From Runella defluvii (lineage in GTDB: Bacteria > Bacteroidota > Bacteroidia > Cytophagales > Spirosomataceae), in the NCBI RefSeq assembly GCF_014195535.1, contig NZ_JACIBY010000001.1:809748-873747 (forward strand): a stretch of DNA of 64,000 nt, read 5' to 3'. The translations under genes and the position numbers were made by a program. A model generated the notes under the pieces. That model was not told where the DNA came from and ran no database searches. It saw nothing but the letters and a program-made list of their open reading frames with translations. Shown here one piece after another: positions 1 through 7,096 of the stretch (position 1 is its first letter; each line of letters starts with the position of its first letter).

Positions 1-2
1 CG

Positions 3-41
3 GAGTGGGTAAAAGGAGCTTTAAAAGTAGTAACAAAATAA
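3..41 (+). CDS. Possible 3' end of a gene cut by the window edge
   Basis: The third forward frame is open from the first bases to a TAA at 39-41 and would end a protein in EWVKGALKVVTK. Only 12 codons are visible, so no function can be named. It could equally be non-coding. The rest of the stretch up to 211 shows no gene. Confidence 0.25.
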   Translation, partial: EWVKGALKVVTK

Positions 42-211
42 AGAACCAACCATCCCTTGGATGTGTTCTTGAGTTAGGAAGCTGTGTTGGCTTTCGATGT
101 TCATAACGCCATTTAATTTATATGGAGCAAATAAGCCAGAAAAGGTAAGCTAGAACAACATTTCACTTGCCTTTTGCCAAACTTGCTTATTTGCTCGCTT
201 CTTCTTCAACC

Positions 212-1525
212 ATGACTCCCAATCTTCCCAAAACCGAACTCAAACGCGTCGTGATTGTTGGCGCGGGTTTCGGTGGGCTTGTGCTTGCACGCAAGCTTTC
301 GCAACGTTCAGATGTTCAAATAGTTCTTGTCGATAAAAACAACTACCACCAGTTCCAGCCCTTGTTTTATCAGGTGGCTATGGCAGGTTTGGAACCTAGT
401 TCTATCTCGTTTCCGCTCAGAAAAGTGTTTCAGTCTAAAAAGAACGTTCACATTCGGGTGACGGACGTGAAGCACATCCATACCGAAACCAACGTCATTG
501 AAACGGGTTTGGGAATGATTGAGTACGATTATTTGGTGTTGGCAACGGGGGCAGATACCAATTTCTTTGGGATGAAAAACATCATCGAAAATGCCATGCC
601 GATGAAGTCGGTGAGTGAGGCATTGGCGATTCGAAATCGGATGTTGCAAAACTTTGAAGAAGCCCTCAGTACGCAATCGCTCGAAGAACGGCTGGGGTTG
701 ATGAACGTGGTGATTGTGGGAGGAGGCCCAACGGGCGTAGAAATTGCGGGGACATTGGCCGAAATGAAACGGCATATTTTACCCAAAGATTATCCCGAAC
801 TAAACTTCGATTCGATGCAAATTTACCTCTACGAATCGTCGCCTGCGGTGCTGGAGGTGATGTCAAAAGAGGCGTCGGTCAAAGCCAAAGAGTACCTTAC
901 TGACTTGGGGGTTAACCTGCGTCTCGGAATGCGTATTACTGATTTTGACGGAAAATATGCGTACACCAACACGGGCGACCGCCTGCGTACCAACAACTTG
1001 ATTTGGGCGGCAGGGGTAAAAGCCAACGGCATCGACGGCATCCCAACGGAAGCCTACGGACGCGGTGGGCGCATCAAAGTCAACCGTTTTAACCAAGTTG
1101 AAGGGGTTACCAACGTCTTTGCCATTGGAGATTTGGCATTGATGACCGAAGAAAAATATCCCAATGGCCACCCACAATTGGCACAACCTGCCATGCAGCA
1201 AGGCGAATTGTTGGCCAAAAACTTTGTAAAACTGCTAAAAGGCCAAGAAATGCAGCCTTTTACGTACAAAGATTTAGGTTCGATGGCGACAGTCGGACGT
1301 AACTTGGCCGTGGTGGACTTGCCATTCTGGAAGTTTCAGGGCTTTTTTGCGTGGGTGACGTGGATGTTTGTGCACTTGATTTCGATTGTAGGAGTAAAAA
1401 ACCGCTTGTTGATTTTTATCAACTGGCTTTGGAATTATGTCACTTACGACCAATCGTTGCGCCTGATTATCAAACCAAAAATACTCAAAGAACGAGAAGA
1501 CGTTCCTGAAAAGGAAACGGTGTAA
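212..1525 (+). CDS. Type-2 NADH dehydrogenase (NDH-2-like FAD/NAD oxidoreductase)
   Basis: A single-subunit, non-pumping NADH:quinone oxidoreductase would pass electrons from NADH to menaquinone at the inner face of the membrane. The 437-residue protein has an N-terminal FAD-binding dinucleotide fold (GAGFGG, about residues 17-22), a second NAD-binding fold (VGGGPTGVE, about 167-175), a late FAD-contact segment (VFAIGDLA) and a C-terminal hydrophobic/amphipathic part rich in Trp and Phe (about 375-420) that fits membrane anchoring. An upstream in-frame ATG at 167 would add 15 residues unlike the family, so the ATG at 212 is preferred. No operon partner is evident. The family call is secure; the exact quinone is inferred from the menaquinone gene nearby. 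Confidence 0.88.
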   Translation: MTPNLPKTELKRVVIVGAGFGGLVLARKLSQRSDVQIVLVDKNNYHQFQPLFYQVAMAGLEPSSISFPLRKVFQSKKNVHIRVTDVKHIHTETNVIETGLGMIEYDYLVLATGADTNFFGMKNIIENAMPMKSVSEALAIRNRMLQNFEEALSTQSLEERLGLMNVVIVGGGPTGVEIAGTLAEMKRHILPKDYPELNFDSMQIYLYESSPAVLEVMSKEASVKAKEYLTDLGVNLRLGMRITDFDGKYAYTNTGDRLRTNNLIWAAGVKANGIDGIPTEAYGRGGRIKVNRFNQVEGVTNVFAIGDLALMTEEKYPNGHPQLAQPAMQQGELLAKNFVKLLKGQEMQPFTYKDLGSMATVGRNLAVVDLPFWKFQGFFAWVTWMFVHLISIVGVKNRLLIFINWLWNYVTYDQSLRLIIKPKILKEREDVPEKETV

Positions 1526-1609
1526 TTTGCCATTCTTCCCGTTTTTTTACGTTTCTTGTTCTCCCAAAACCATTCTTCCAAATCGAGAATAATCCGTGGA
1601 AGAAGCATG

Positions 1610-1617
1610 TACGTTTG
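1610..1617 (+). promoter_or_regulatory. -7 promoter box (TACGTTTG) for the SPFH gene
   Basis: TACGTTTG matches the Bacteroidota TAnnTTTG element and lies 27 nt before the ATG at 1645. No convincing -33 TTG was found at the usual spacing. Confidence 0.45.
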
Positions 1618-1644
1618 TGGTCTAATTTTTAACCTCAAACTACT

Positions 1645-2550
1645 ATGTTTCTGATAGTTATTGGTGCCATTGTTCTGATAGCAGGCTTTGCTATCAACAC
1701 CCCTGCGTTGGCTTTTGCCAAATTTTCTCGCCCTGTTAAAACAATAGGTGTTATTGTGATGGTTGTTGGTTTTCTTACGGCTTGTATCAAACAAATTGAC
1801 GCAGGAACGGTGGGAGTTCAATCTCTTTTTGGGAAAGTAAGTGATGGTATTCTAACAAGTGGGCTAAACTTTGTTAATCCCTTGGTAGAGGTAGAACCTA
1901 TCGACGTAAAAACCCAAAACTATACGATGTCGGCGGTGAGGGACGAGGGCGATAAAGAAGGCGACGATGCTATTCGAGTGTTGACTTCGGATGGATTGGA
2001 GGTCATCGTCGATTTGACGGTGCTTTACCGCGTGATTCCGACCGAGGCGCCCAAGATTTTGCGGGAAATTGGGCCGAATTACCAGGATAAAATTGTGCGA
2101 CCTGTCACTCGTACGCGGATTCGTGACAATGCCGTCAACTACGAAGCCGTGGCCTTGTATTCTAACAAGCGTCAGCAGTTTCAAGACAAAATTTTTCAAC
2201 AAATTGAAAAGGATTTCAAAGTTCGAGGGTTATTGTTGGAGAGTTTATTGATTCGGAACATCAACTTGCCCGAATCGGTCAAAAAGACAATTGAATCAAA
2301 AATCAACGCCGAGCAAGAATCCCAAAAAATGCAATTTGTGTTGAGCAAAGAAAAACAAGAAGCCGAACGAAAGCGGGTAGAAGCCCAGGGGATTTCGGAT
2401 TACCAAAAGATTATTTCGGAAAGCCTCACCGACCGCCAGTTGCAGTACGAACAAATCAAAGCCCAAAAAGAACTCGCGACGTCGCCTAATGCCAAAGTAG
2501 TAATCATGGGAGGAGGTAAAGGAGTACCCGTGATTTTGGGGAATCAATAA
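1645..2550 (+). CDS. SPFH/prohibitin-like membrane protein
   Basis: The 301-residue protein has two N-terminal hydrophobic stretches (about 1-22 and 28-52), then a band-7/SPFH domain beginning around GTVGVQSLFGKV and running to about residue 200. A charged helical tail rich in Glu, Lys and Gln (about 205-270) is typical of oligomerising coiled-coil regions. Prohibitin-like proteins form large rings on the membrane and are linked to membrane-protein quality control; which proteins this one serves cannot be read from the sequence. It stands alone and ends 7 nt inside the convergent gene on the other strand. Confidence 0.85.
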   Translation: MFLIVIGAIVLIAGFAINTPALAFAKFSRPVKTIGVIVMVVGFLTACIKQIDAGTVGVQSLFGKVSDGILTSGLNFVNPLVEVEPIDVKTQNYTMSAVRDEGDKEGDDAIRVLTSDGLEVIVDLTVLYRVIPTEAPKILREIGPNYQDKIVRPVTRTRIRDNAVNYEAVALYSNKRQQFQDKIFQQIEKDFKVRGLLLESLLIRNINLPESVKKTIESKINAEQESQKMQFVLSKEKQEAERKRVEAQGISDYQKIISESLTDRQLQYEQIKAQKELATSPNAKVVIMGGGKGVPVILGNQ

Positions 2551-2987
2551 AATTGTTTGAAAAGCGGAAAAATCCAGTAAAGTGCTACGCTGAAAACGAC
2601 GCCCCATACACTTCCCCAGATGAGCATTTGGGTGAGTAGGATGGGGCGTTTTACTTTGAAAGACAAGGCAATAAGGGTGCCCCCAATGGGTGTAAAAAGC
2701 AACGGTGTAAGGAAGGCAATGCCCGTCATACCCGATTTTTTCCAGACCTTTACGGCCAAACGCGTTCGTGAGCTGAAAAGGCGGGGTTTTTGACGACGGT
2801 AGTTGCCGATGATTTGCTGAATAAGCGTGCCTAAAAAAGTGATGACCACGACGCTAATCATCATGCCAAGAAGCGTACAAAGGGCTGTTTCGTACCAGGT
2901 TAGCTGAAGCGCATAGCCCGTGACGGGGCCTGCTACAAACTTGACCATACTGGCGAAAATAACGGATAAATACTTGGCCCAGGGCAT
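2544..2987 (-). CDS. Small multi-pass membrane protein, function unknown
   Basis: The 147-residue protein has about four hydrophobic segments: roughly 5-30, 35-60, 90-112 (with FLTPLLFTPIGG) and 118-140. A basic loop rich in Arg and Lys lies between the second and third. The Pro/Gly-rich third helix recalls small putative drug-export families, but similarity by eye is not enough to assign transport. The 3' end overlaps the SPFH gene by 7 nt on the opposite strand. It is transcribed away from nadA, so its promoter must lie in 2988-3119. Confidence 0.6.
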   Translation of the reverse strand: MPWAKYLSVIFASMVKFVAGPVTGYALQLTWYETALCTLLGMMISVVVITFLGTLIQQIIGNYRRQKPRLFSSRTRLAVKVWKKSGMTGIAFLTPLLFTPIGGTLIALSFKVKRPILLTQMLIWGSVWGVVFSVALYWIFPLFKQFY

Positions 2988-3092
2988 TTTTGGAAATACA
3001 TCGTTAAGGTAAAAAGCTCCAAATTACGGATTAAAAGACGACTCTTCCTTGAAATTCAAAAAAATCTACTTAAAATCAAAAAACAAATTGTG

Positions 3093-3100
3093 TAAGTTTG
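3093..3100 (+). promoter_or_regulatory. -7 promoter box (TAAGTTTG) upstream of nadA
   Basis: TAAGTTTG fits TAnnTTTG and ends 19 nt before the nadA ATG, leaving room for a short leader. The -33 element is not clear. Confidence 0.45.
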
Positions 3101-3119
3101 AGCCAAATATTAGTTGACA

Positions 3120-4118
3120 ATGGAAATTCTCGAACAAGTAAAAAAATACGGATACGTGCGCGAAACCGCCGCACCTGACCTTGATTTGGTCGCTGAAATC
3201 AATCGACTTCGCAAAGAAAAAAACGCCGTTATCTTGGCGCACTACTACGTGGACGGATCGATTCAGGACTTAGCCGACTACATCGGCGATAGCCTCGGGT
3301 TGTCGCAACAAGCGGCAAGTACGCCTGCCGACATGATTGTGTTTTGTGGCGTTCATTTTATGGGAGAAACGGCCAAAATCCTTAGTCCCGAGAAAAAAGT
3401 TGTCATTCCTGATTTGAACGCGGGCTGTTCGCTGGCCGATTCGGCCCCTGCCGATAAATTTGCGGCCTTCAAAGCCCAATACCCCGATCATTTGGTGCTT
3501 TCGTACATCAACTGCTCGGCCGAAATCAAGGCATTGTCGGACATCATCGTGACGTCGTCGAACGCCGTGAAGATTGTGGAACAGTTGCCCAAAGACCAAA
3601 AAATCATTTTTGCTCCCGATGCTAATTTAGGACGCTACGTCTCGAAAAAAACGGGCCGCGACATGGTACTTTGGGACGGGGCGTGCATCGTTCACGTGGA
3701 TATTTCGGAAGCAAAACTGAAAGCCCTCCGCGAAAAATACCCCAATGCGCTCCTAGTTGCTCACCCCGAATGTAAAGACAACATCTTGCTTCAAGCCGAC
3801 TTTGTGGGCTCAACAACCGCCATTTTGAAGTTTGTGAGTGAAAGCGCCCACGACGAGTTTATTGTGGCCACCGAAGCGGGGATTTTGCACAAAATGAAGC
3901 AAGCAGCAGCGGGAACGGGAAAAAAAATAATCCCTGCCCCCGCTACCGAAAACAATACTTGCGCGTGCAGCGAGTGTCCGTATATGAAAATGAACACAGT
4001 GGAGAAACTCTACAACGCACTTTTGTACGAACAACCCGAAATCAACGTGCCCGAAGACATTCGCCTAAAAGCCTACCAATCGGTAGATAGAATGTTGGAG
4101 ATGAGTAAAAATCTCTAG
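3120..4118 (+). CDS. nadA: Quinolinate synthase
   Basis: NadA condenses iminoaspartate with dihydroxyacetone phosphate to make quinolinate in de novo NAD synthesis, using a [4Fe-4S] cluster held by three cysteines. The 332-residue product has the expected ligand contexts: [12 protein letters not shown] and the C-terminal ECPYMKMNT. It also has the N-terminal [18 protein letters not shown] and the [11 protein letters not shown] segment of the family. The ATG at 3120 is preferred over an in-frame TTG two codons earlier. The zeta-toxin-like gene starts 3 nt after its stop, so the two may be cotranscribed. nadB and nadC are not in the window. Confidence 0.95.
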   Translation: MEILEQVKKYGYVRETAAPDLDLVAEINRLRKEKNAVILAHYYVDGSIQDLADYIGDSLGLSQQAASTPADMIVFCGVHFMGETAKILSPEKKVVIPDLNAGCSLADSAPADKFAAFKAQYPDHLVLSYINCSAEIKALSDIIVTSSNAVKIVEQLPKDQKIIFAPDANLGRYVSKKTGRDMVLWDGACIVHVDISEAKLKALREKYPNALLVAHPECKDNILLQADFVGSTTAILKFVSESAHDEFIVATEAGILHKMKQAAAGTGKKIIPAPATENNTCACSECPYMKMNTVEKLYNALLYEQPEINVPEDIRLKAYQSVDRMLEMSKNL

Positions 4119-4121
4119 CGA

Positions 4122-4706
4122 ATGCCTACTTTGTACATCATAGCAGGACCTAATGGAGCAGGAAAGACGACGGCAGCTAAAGTGCTTTTGCCAGATGTAT
4201 TTCAAGTAAATACGTTTATTAATGCAGATTTGATAGCAGCCAATCTCAATCCCACATCTCCTGAATCGGTGGCAATGGAGGCGGGCAGACAAATGTTAAT
4301 TGAAATCGAAAACTGCTTAACCCAAAAAGTAACATTTGTAATTGAAACAACGCTTGCTACCAAATCCTACATTAATCTTGTGAAGAAGGCACAGCAGATG
4401 GGATATGAAGTAGTACTCATCTATTTTTGGTTAGAAAGCCCAAATCATGCCGTTGAGAGAGTGGCACGACGTGTTAGGCAAGGAGGACATTATATCGCTA
4501 CTGAAGTGATTGTACGTCGTTATTGGGGTGGACTTAAAAACTTGATAAGACTATTTATGCCTTTGGTAGATAAGTGGATCATCTTTGATAACTCTGATTA
4601 TACTGAGGGGCATCCCTTGCGAATTGCGGAACGATTGCCACAAGGTGATATGATTGTTGAAAACTCAGAACTTTGGCTTAAAATCAATAACAATGAAAAT
4701 TCTTAA
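4122..4706 (+). CDS. Zeta-toxin-like P-loop kinase
   Basis: The 194-residue protein opens with a Walker A motif (AGPNGAGKTT, about residues 8-17), followed by a conserved Asp (NAD), the FVIETTLA strand and a lid-like basic region (RVARRVRQGGH). This is the layout of zeta-toxin/AAA-type small kinases. Zeta toxins phosphorylate UDP-N-acetylglucosamine; many chromosomal relatives in Bacteroidota have no proven activity. It begins 3 nt after nadA. A 47-codon gene overlaps its 3' end by 14 nt, so the pair may be a toxin-antitoxin unit in toxin-first order. Base composition is visibly more AT-rich than nadA, which suggests later arrival. Confidence 0.75.
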   Translation: MPTLYIIAGPNGAGKTTAAKVLLPDVFQVNTFINADLIAANLNPTSPESVAMEAGRQMLIEIENCLTQKVTFVIETTLATKSYINLVKKAQQMGYEVVLIYFWLESPNHAVERVARRVRQGGHYIATEVIVRRYWGGLKNLIRLFMPLVDKWIIFDNSDYTEGHPLRIAERLPQGDMIVENSELWLKINNNENS

Positions 4707-4836
4707 ACGAGACCCTTTGTTTGAAAAAGTAGAGAAAGCGTTGCTAAAAGCTTATCAACACATCCCTGCGGAATTGGAAGCCGAAAAAAAGCGTAAATCA
4801 ACCGCCCATTTTTCGTCCAAACCTCAACCAAAGTAA
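4693..4836 (+). CDS. Small basic protein overlapping the zeta-like gene; candidate partner
   Basis: The 47-residue product starts at an ATG inside the end of the kinase gene (14-nt overlap, different frame), which suggests translational coupling. It contains a helix-like segment (DPLFEKVEKALLKAYQ) followed by a Lys/Glu-rich and then Pro/Ser tail. A longer in-frame start at 4654 would lie deep within the kinase gene and is less likely. It could be an antitoxin or accessory subunit; no known domain is recognised. Confidence 0.5.
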   Translation: MKILKRDPLFEKVEKALLKAYQHIPAELEAEKKRKSTAHFSSKPQPK

Positions 4837-4859
4837 ACTCTGTAACTATAATTTATCCA

Positions 4860-5756
4860 ATGAAACCCACCCTCTTAATTCTTGCCGCTGGCATGGGAAG
4901 CCGTTATGGCGGCATCAAACAACTTGACCAATTTGGCCCCAACGGCGAAACTATCATTGATTATTCGCTCTACGACGCGATTCGTGCGGGCTTTGGCAAG
5001 ATTGTTTTTATTATTCGCGAAGAGCTAAAAAACGATTTTGAAGAAATATTTGGCCCCAAACTTCAAGGTAAAATCGACTACGATTACGCCATTCAAGGGT
5101 TTCAGAGCCACGTACCTGAGGAATTGGGGACGATTGAGCGCTCAAAACCTTGGGGAACTGGGCACGCCATGTTGTGCGGATGGGAACAAACCCAAACGCC
5201 TTTTGCCATCATCAATGCCGACGATTTTTACGGCCTTGAAGCGTTTCAATTGGTGGCCGACTTCTTGACAACAAGTGCCGACGATTCGGAACATACCCTC
5301 ATTGCGTACCAAGTGCAAAAGACGCTTTCGGAAAACGGAACCGTATCGCGCGGGGTGTGTGAGGTAAACGACGAAGGATACTTGGACGTGGTGACCGAAC
5401 GCACCAAAATTTTCCCGCAAGACGGAAAAATTTTCTTCGACGAGAGCGGCGACCTTACCGAACTTACGCCCGAAACGCCCGTTTCGATGAACTTTTGGGG
5501 CTTTAAGCCTTCGGTGTTCCCGATTACAAACGAATTGTTTGCCGACTATGCGCGGCATAATTACAACGCTCCCAAGGCGGAATTTTACATTCCCGTGGTG
5601 GCTACGCACCTCATTAAGAGCGGAAAAGGAAAACTCAAAGTGATTCCTAACGCCTCTGAGTGGTTTGGGGTGACTTATCCCGAAGACAAACCGACGGTAC
5701 AAGCAGCCTTGAAGAAATTGCACGACGACGGAAAGTATCCGAATCAGTTGTGGTAA
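4860..5756 (+). CDS. Nucleotidyltransferase (sugar-phosphate NTP transferase family)
   Basis: The 298-residue protein starts with the signature LAAGMGSRYGGIKQ (about 7-20), which binds the nucleotide triphosphate, followed by the metal-binding INADDFYG (about 118-125). These mark the GlmU/RmlA-like transferase fold that joins NTP to sugar phosphates. It lacks a left-handed beta-helix acyltransferase domain. The sugar cannot be inferred because no pathway genes are adjacent. It stands 23 nt after the small zeta-partner gene and is followed by a GC-rich hairpin and yidD. Confidence 0.8.
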   Translation: MKPTLLILAAGMGSRYGGIKQLDQFGPNGETIIDYSLYDAIRAGFGKIVFIIREELKNDFEEIFGPKLQGKIDYDYAIQGFQSHVPEELGTIERSKPWGTGHAMLCGWEQTQTPFAIINADDFYGLEAFQLVADFLTTSADDSEHTLIAYQVQKTLSENGTVSRGVCEVNDEGYLDVVTERTKIFPQDGKIFFDESGDLTELTPETPVSMNFWGFKPSVFPITNELFADYARHNYNAPKAEFYIPVVATHLIKSGKGKLKVIPNASEWFGVTYPEDKPTVQAALKKLHDDGKYPNQLW

Positions 5757-5769
5757 CCTCCCCCCCCTG

Positions 5770-5796
5770 CCCCCCTCTCCAGAAAGGAGAGGGGGG
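5770..5796. repeat. GC-rich hairpin between the nucleotidyltransferase gene and yidD
   Basis: An 11-bp perfect stem (CCCCCTCTCC and its complement, plus one outer C:G pair) encloses the loop AGAAA at 5781-5785. There is no T-tract, so it looks like a short interspersed palindrome rather than a terminator. It ends 8 nt before the yidD ATG and could affect its translation. Confidence 0.6.
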
Positions 5797-5804
5797 ATTC
5801 CCTT

Positions 5805-6014
5805 ATGAAAACCATCCTTATTTTTTTTGTGCGGGCGTATCAGGTGATGTTGTCACCGTACTTGCCCAACTCGTGCCGATATTCACCTACCTGCTCTCAG
5901 TACATGATTGAGGCAGTGCAAAAGCACGGTGCGCTCAAGGGCGGTTGGATGGGTCTCAAGCGCATTGGCCGCTGCCATCCTTGGGGTGGGCACGGCCACG
6001 ACCCCGTACCTTAG
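5805..6014 (+). CDS. yidD: YidD membrane protein insertion efficiency factor
   Basis: The 69-residue protein has the compact YidD layout: a short amphipathic/hydrophobic N-terminus ([10 protein letters not shown]), the core [11 protein letters not shown] and a C-terminal [12 protein letters not shown]. YidD lies at the membrane near YidC and aids insertion of nascent proteins. Here it is not next to yidC or rnpA. A strong terminator follows directly. Confidence 0.93.
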   Translation: MKTILIFFVRAYQVMLSPYLPNSCRYSPTCSQYMIEAVQKHGALKGGWMGLKRIGRCHPWGGHGHDPVP

Positions 6015-6021
6015 TGACTAG

Positions 6022-6060
6022 CTTCCCGAAAGTTTTATTACTTTCGGGAAGTTTTGTTTT
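6022..6060 (+). terminator. Rho-independent terminator after yidD
   Basis: A perfect 11-bp stem (CTTCCCGAAAG at 6022-6032 with its complement at 6041-6051) and an 8-nt loop are followed by a T-rich run (TTTTGTTTT, 6052-6060). Confidence 0.85.
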
Positions 6061-6107
6061 CGGAAAAATCAAAATCCACCAGCATATTTGTAGAAAAAAC
6101 TACGACT

Positions 6108-6944
6108 ATGCCAAACTGGATTACGGCCAAAGAATACACCGATATTACCTACAAAAAATGCGACGGCGTTGCCCGTATCGCGTTCAACCGCCCCGAAGTG
6201 CGCAACGCCTTCCGCCCCAAAACCACTTTTGAACTCCTCAATGCTTTTGAAGATGCCACCCACGACCCCAAAGTAGGTGTGGTGCTGTTGTCGGGCGAGG
6301 GGCCTTCGCCCAAAGACGGGATTTGGGCTTTCTGCTCAGGGGGTGACCAAAAAGCCCGCCAAAAAGGAGGCTACCGCGCCGAAGATGGCCGCGACCGCCT
6401 CAATATTTTGGAAGTACAGCGACAAATCCGTTTTATGACCAAACCCGTGATTGCGGTGGTGCCAGGATGGGCTGTAGGTGGAGGGCATAGCCTACACGTT
6501 GTCTGCGACTTGACGCTTGCCAGCAAAGAACACGCTATTTTTAAACAAACCGACGCCGACGTTGCCAGCTACGACGCAGGTTACGGTTCGGCTTATTTGG
6601 CACGGATGATTGGACAAAAACGCGCCCGCGAAATTTTCTTTTTGGGACGTAATTATTCGGCTCAAGAGGCTTTTGAAATGGGCATGGTCAACGCCGTAGT
6701 GCCTCACGACGAACTCGAAGATACAGCCTTTCAGTGGGCGCAGGAGATTTTGGGCAAGAGCCCAATGGCGATTCGGATGTTGAAGTTTGCCTTCAACCTC
6801 GTGGACGATGGCTTGGTGGGACAGCAATTGTTTGCAGGAGAAGCGACTCGCTTAGGTTACATGACCGAAGAGGCGCAAGAAGGGCGCGATGCGTTTCTTG
6901 AAAAACGCAAACCAAATTGGGATAAGTTTGAGCGTTTTTCGTAA
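6108..6944 (+). CDS. menB: 1,4-dihydroxy-2-naphthoyl-CoA synthase
   Basis: MenB closes the second ring of menaquinone by cyclising o-succinylbenzoyl-CoA. The 278-residue crotonase-fold protein has FNRPEVRNAFRP near the N-terminus, the oxyanion-hole segments SGGDQ and GWAVGGGHSLH (about 125-135), and the MenB-type DAGYGSAYLARMIGQKRAREIFF. The ATG at 6108 gives the family's usual length; an upstream ATG at 6054 would lie inside the yidD terminator. No other men gene is adjacent. It is consistent with menaquinone as the quinone for the NDH-2-like enzyme at the window start. Confidence 0.93.
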   Translation: MPNWITAKEYTDITYKKCDGVARIAFNRPEVRNAFRPKTTFELLNAFEDATHDPKVGVVLLSGEGPSPKDGIWAFCSGGDQKARQKGGYRAEDGRDRLNILEVQRQIRFMTKPVIAVVPGWAVGGGHSLHVVCDLTLASKEHAIFKQTDADVASYDAGYGSAYLARMIGQKRAREIFFLGRNYSAQEAFEMGMVNAVVPHDELEDTAFQWAQEILGKSPMAIRMLKFAFNLVDDGLVGQQLFAGEATRLGYMTEEAQEGRDAFLEKRKPNWDKFERFS

Positions 6945-6955
6945 AAATTGGGCCT

Positions 6956-7003
6956 AAACCTATCAGGTTTTGTTCTCGATGGAGTACAAAACCTGATAGG
7001 TTT
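6956..7003. repeat. Perfect 17-bp inverted repeat downstream of menB
   Basis: The arms at 6956-6972 and 6987-7003 are exact complements (AAACCTATCAGGTTTTG) with a 14-nt loop. It could fold as a terminator-like hairpin for menB, but a second, degenerate copy follows at once, which points to an interspersed palindromic repeat family. Confidence 0.75.
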
Positions 7004-7022
7004 GGTTGCGTGTTTTTTGCCT

Positions 7023-7070
7023 AAACCTACAAGGTTTCGTTCTCGATAGAGGATAAAACCTGATAGGTTT
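7023..7070. repeat. Second, imperfect copy of the AAACCT...AGGTTT palindrome
   Basis: The arms near 7023-7037 and 7055-7070 match the preceding palindrome with a few changes, and the loops share TTCTCGAT. The copies are 67 nt apart in the same orientation, so this is a tandem pair of one repeat unit. Confidence 0.65.
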
Positions 7071-7096
7071 TCCGTTTCATTACACTTCTTCAACAC

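Noticed and set aside
4654-4692. Longer start for the small zeta-partner gene
   Set aside because: It would begin well inside the kinase gene; the ATG at 4693 fits an ordinary coupled overlap.
5142-5723. Leftward frame of 193 codons opposite the nucleotidyltransferase
   Set aside because: It is a shadow of a conserved gene, with basic, domain-free product.
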